Origin: Oscillospiraceae bacterium
GTDB lineage: Bacteria; Bacillota; Clostridia; Oscillospirales; Oscillospiraceae
DNA: 64,000 nucleotides
Assembly (NCBI GenBank): GCA_017619535.1
Contig: JAFZSD010000004.1
Coordinates: 19,677 to 83,676, forward strand
Reading direction: 5' to 3'
A program made the position numbers and the translations under genes. Positions within the stretch are counted from its first letter, which is position 1. Each line of letters opens with the position of its first letter. The notes under the pieces are model-generated. The model did no database searches and was not told where the DNA came from. It worked only from the letters and a program-made list of their open reading frames with translations. Below, piece by piece: positions 63,975 through 64,000 of this stretch.

Positions 63975-64000
63975 TTTATTGAGAGTTTGATCCTGGCTCA
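63975..64000 (+). rRNA. rrs: 16S ribosomal RNA, first bases only
   Basis: GAGAGTTTGATCCTGGCTCA (63981-64000) is the universal 5' end of bacterial 16S rRNA. By comparison with the E. coli start, position 1 is close to 63975. The rest lies beyond the window. Confidence 0.95.

Overview
This window looks like the chromosomal replication-origin neighbourhood of a fairly GC-rich member of the Clostridia (Firmicutes). The gene string dnaA-dnaN-S4 gene-recF-remB-like-gyrB-gyrA is the classical Firmicutes order. It is joined by parA-parB with two perfect 16-bp parS sites, rsmG, a DnaD/DnaI helicase-loading pair, an mre/PBP2/MinD cell-shape cluster, RqcP, an SLH-domain surface protein and many lipoproteins with Gram-positive-style signals. 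I cannot fix genus or family from sequence alone; the GyrB PLWGK variant and the gene order suggest an Oscillospirales-like lineage, which is inference only.

Layout. 1-812: 5' part of a RelA/SpoT gene (minus), behind recJ. 2674-14678 (minus): a surface and extracytosolic cluster made of a metallophosphoesterase lipoprotein, two lipoproteins with sulfite-oxidase-like (molybdopterin-fold) domains, an FMN-binding lipoprotein, a two-helix DUF4405-like membrane protein, a giant S-layer protein with seven related repeats, a beta-propeller and three SLH motifs, and a small membrane-anchored molybdopterin-fold protein. 14730-19181 (minus): aspS (interrupted by an in-frame TAA), hisS, a methylglyoxal-synthase-like gene and minD. 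19275-25379 (minus): mrdA, mreD, mreC, maf and a U32 family gene. 25609-32543 (plus): dnaD-like, dnaI, spoVB/murJ-like, mazG, HU, rqcP, gtrA-like and apbE. 32677-39263 (plus): uvrB, a small export protein, recD2, comF, mreB. 39555-48926 (plus): dnaA, dnaN (interrupted by an in-frame TAG), S4 gene, recF, remB-like, gyrB, gyrA, rnhA. Then eutH (plus), a parvulin-type foldase lipoprotein and mfd (minus), rsmG, mscL, serS, a membrane coiled-coil gene, parB and parA (minus), rpsT and an OFA-type transporter (plus), an arylamine N-acetyltransferase with its MarR regulator (minus), and finally an rRNA promoter, leader and the first bases of a 16S rRNA gene.

How the parts may work together. The most unusual block is the surface cluster. 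It combines a candidate heme-binding membrane protein, a lipoprotein with an FMN-attachment-like motif, and an S-layer giant that carries an exact flavinylation-type motif (Asp373 to Thr381). A secreted FMN transferase (ApbE) lies about 17-22 kb away in the same window. I infer a possible membrane-to-S-layer redox or sensing system. Its giant is preceded by its own strong promoter and a long structured leader ending in a terminator-like hairpin.

Two essential genes, aspS and dnaN, each carry one in-frame stop codon while everything around them is intact. Both TAA and TAG are used as ordinary stops elsewhere here, so either these are sequence errors or this genome has a real readthrough or split-gene situation.
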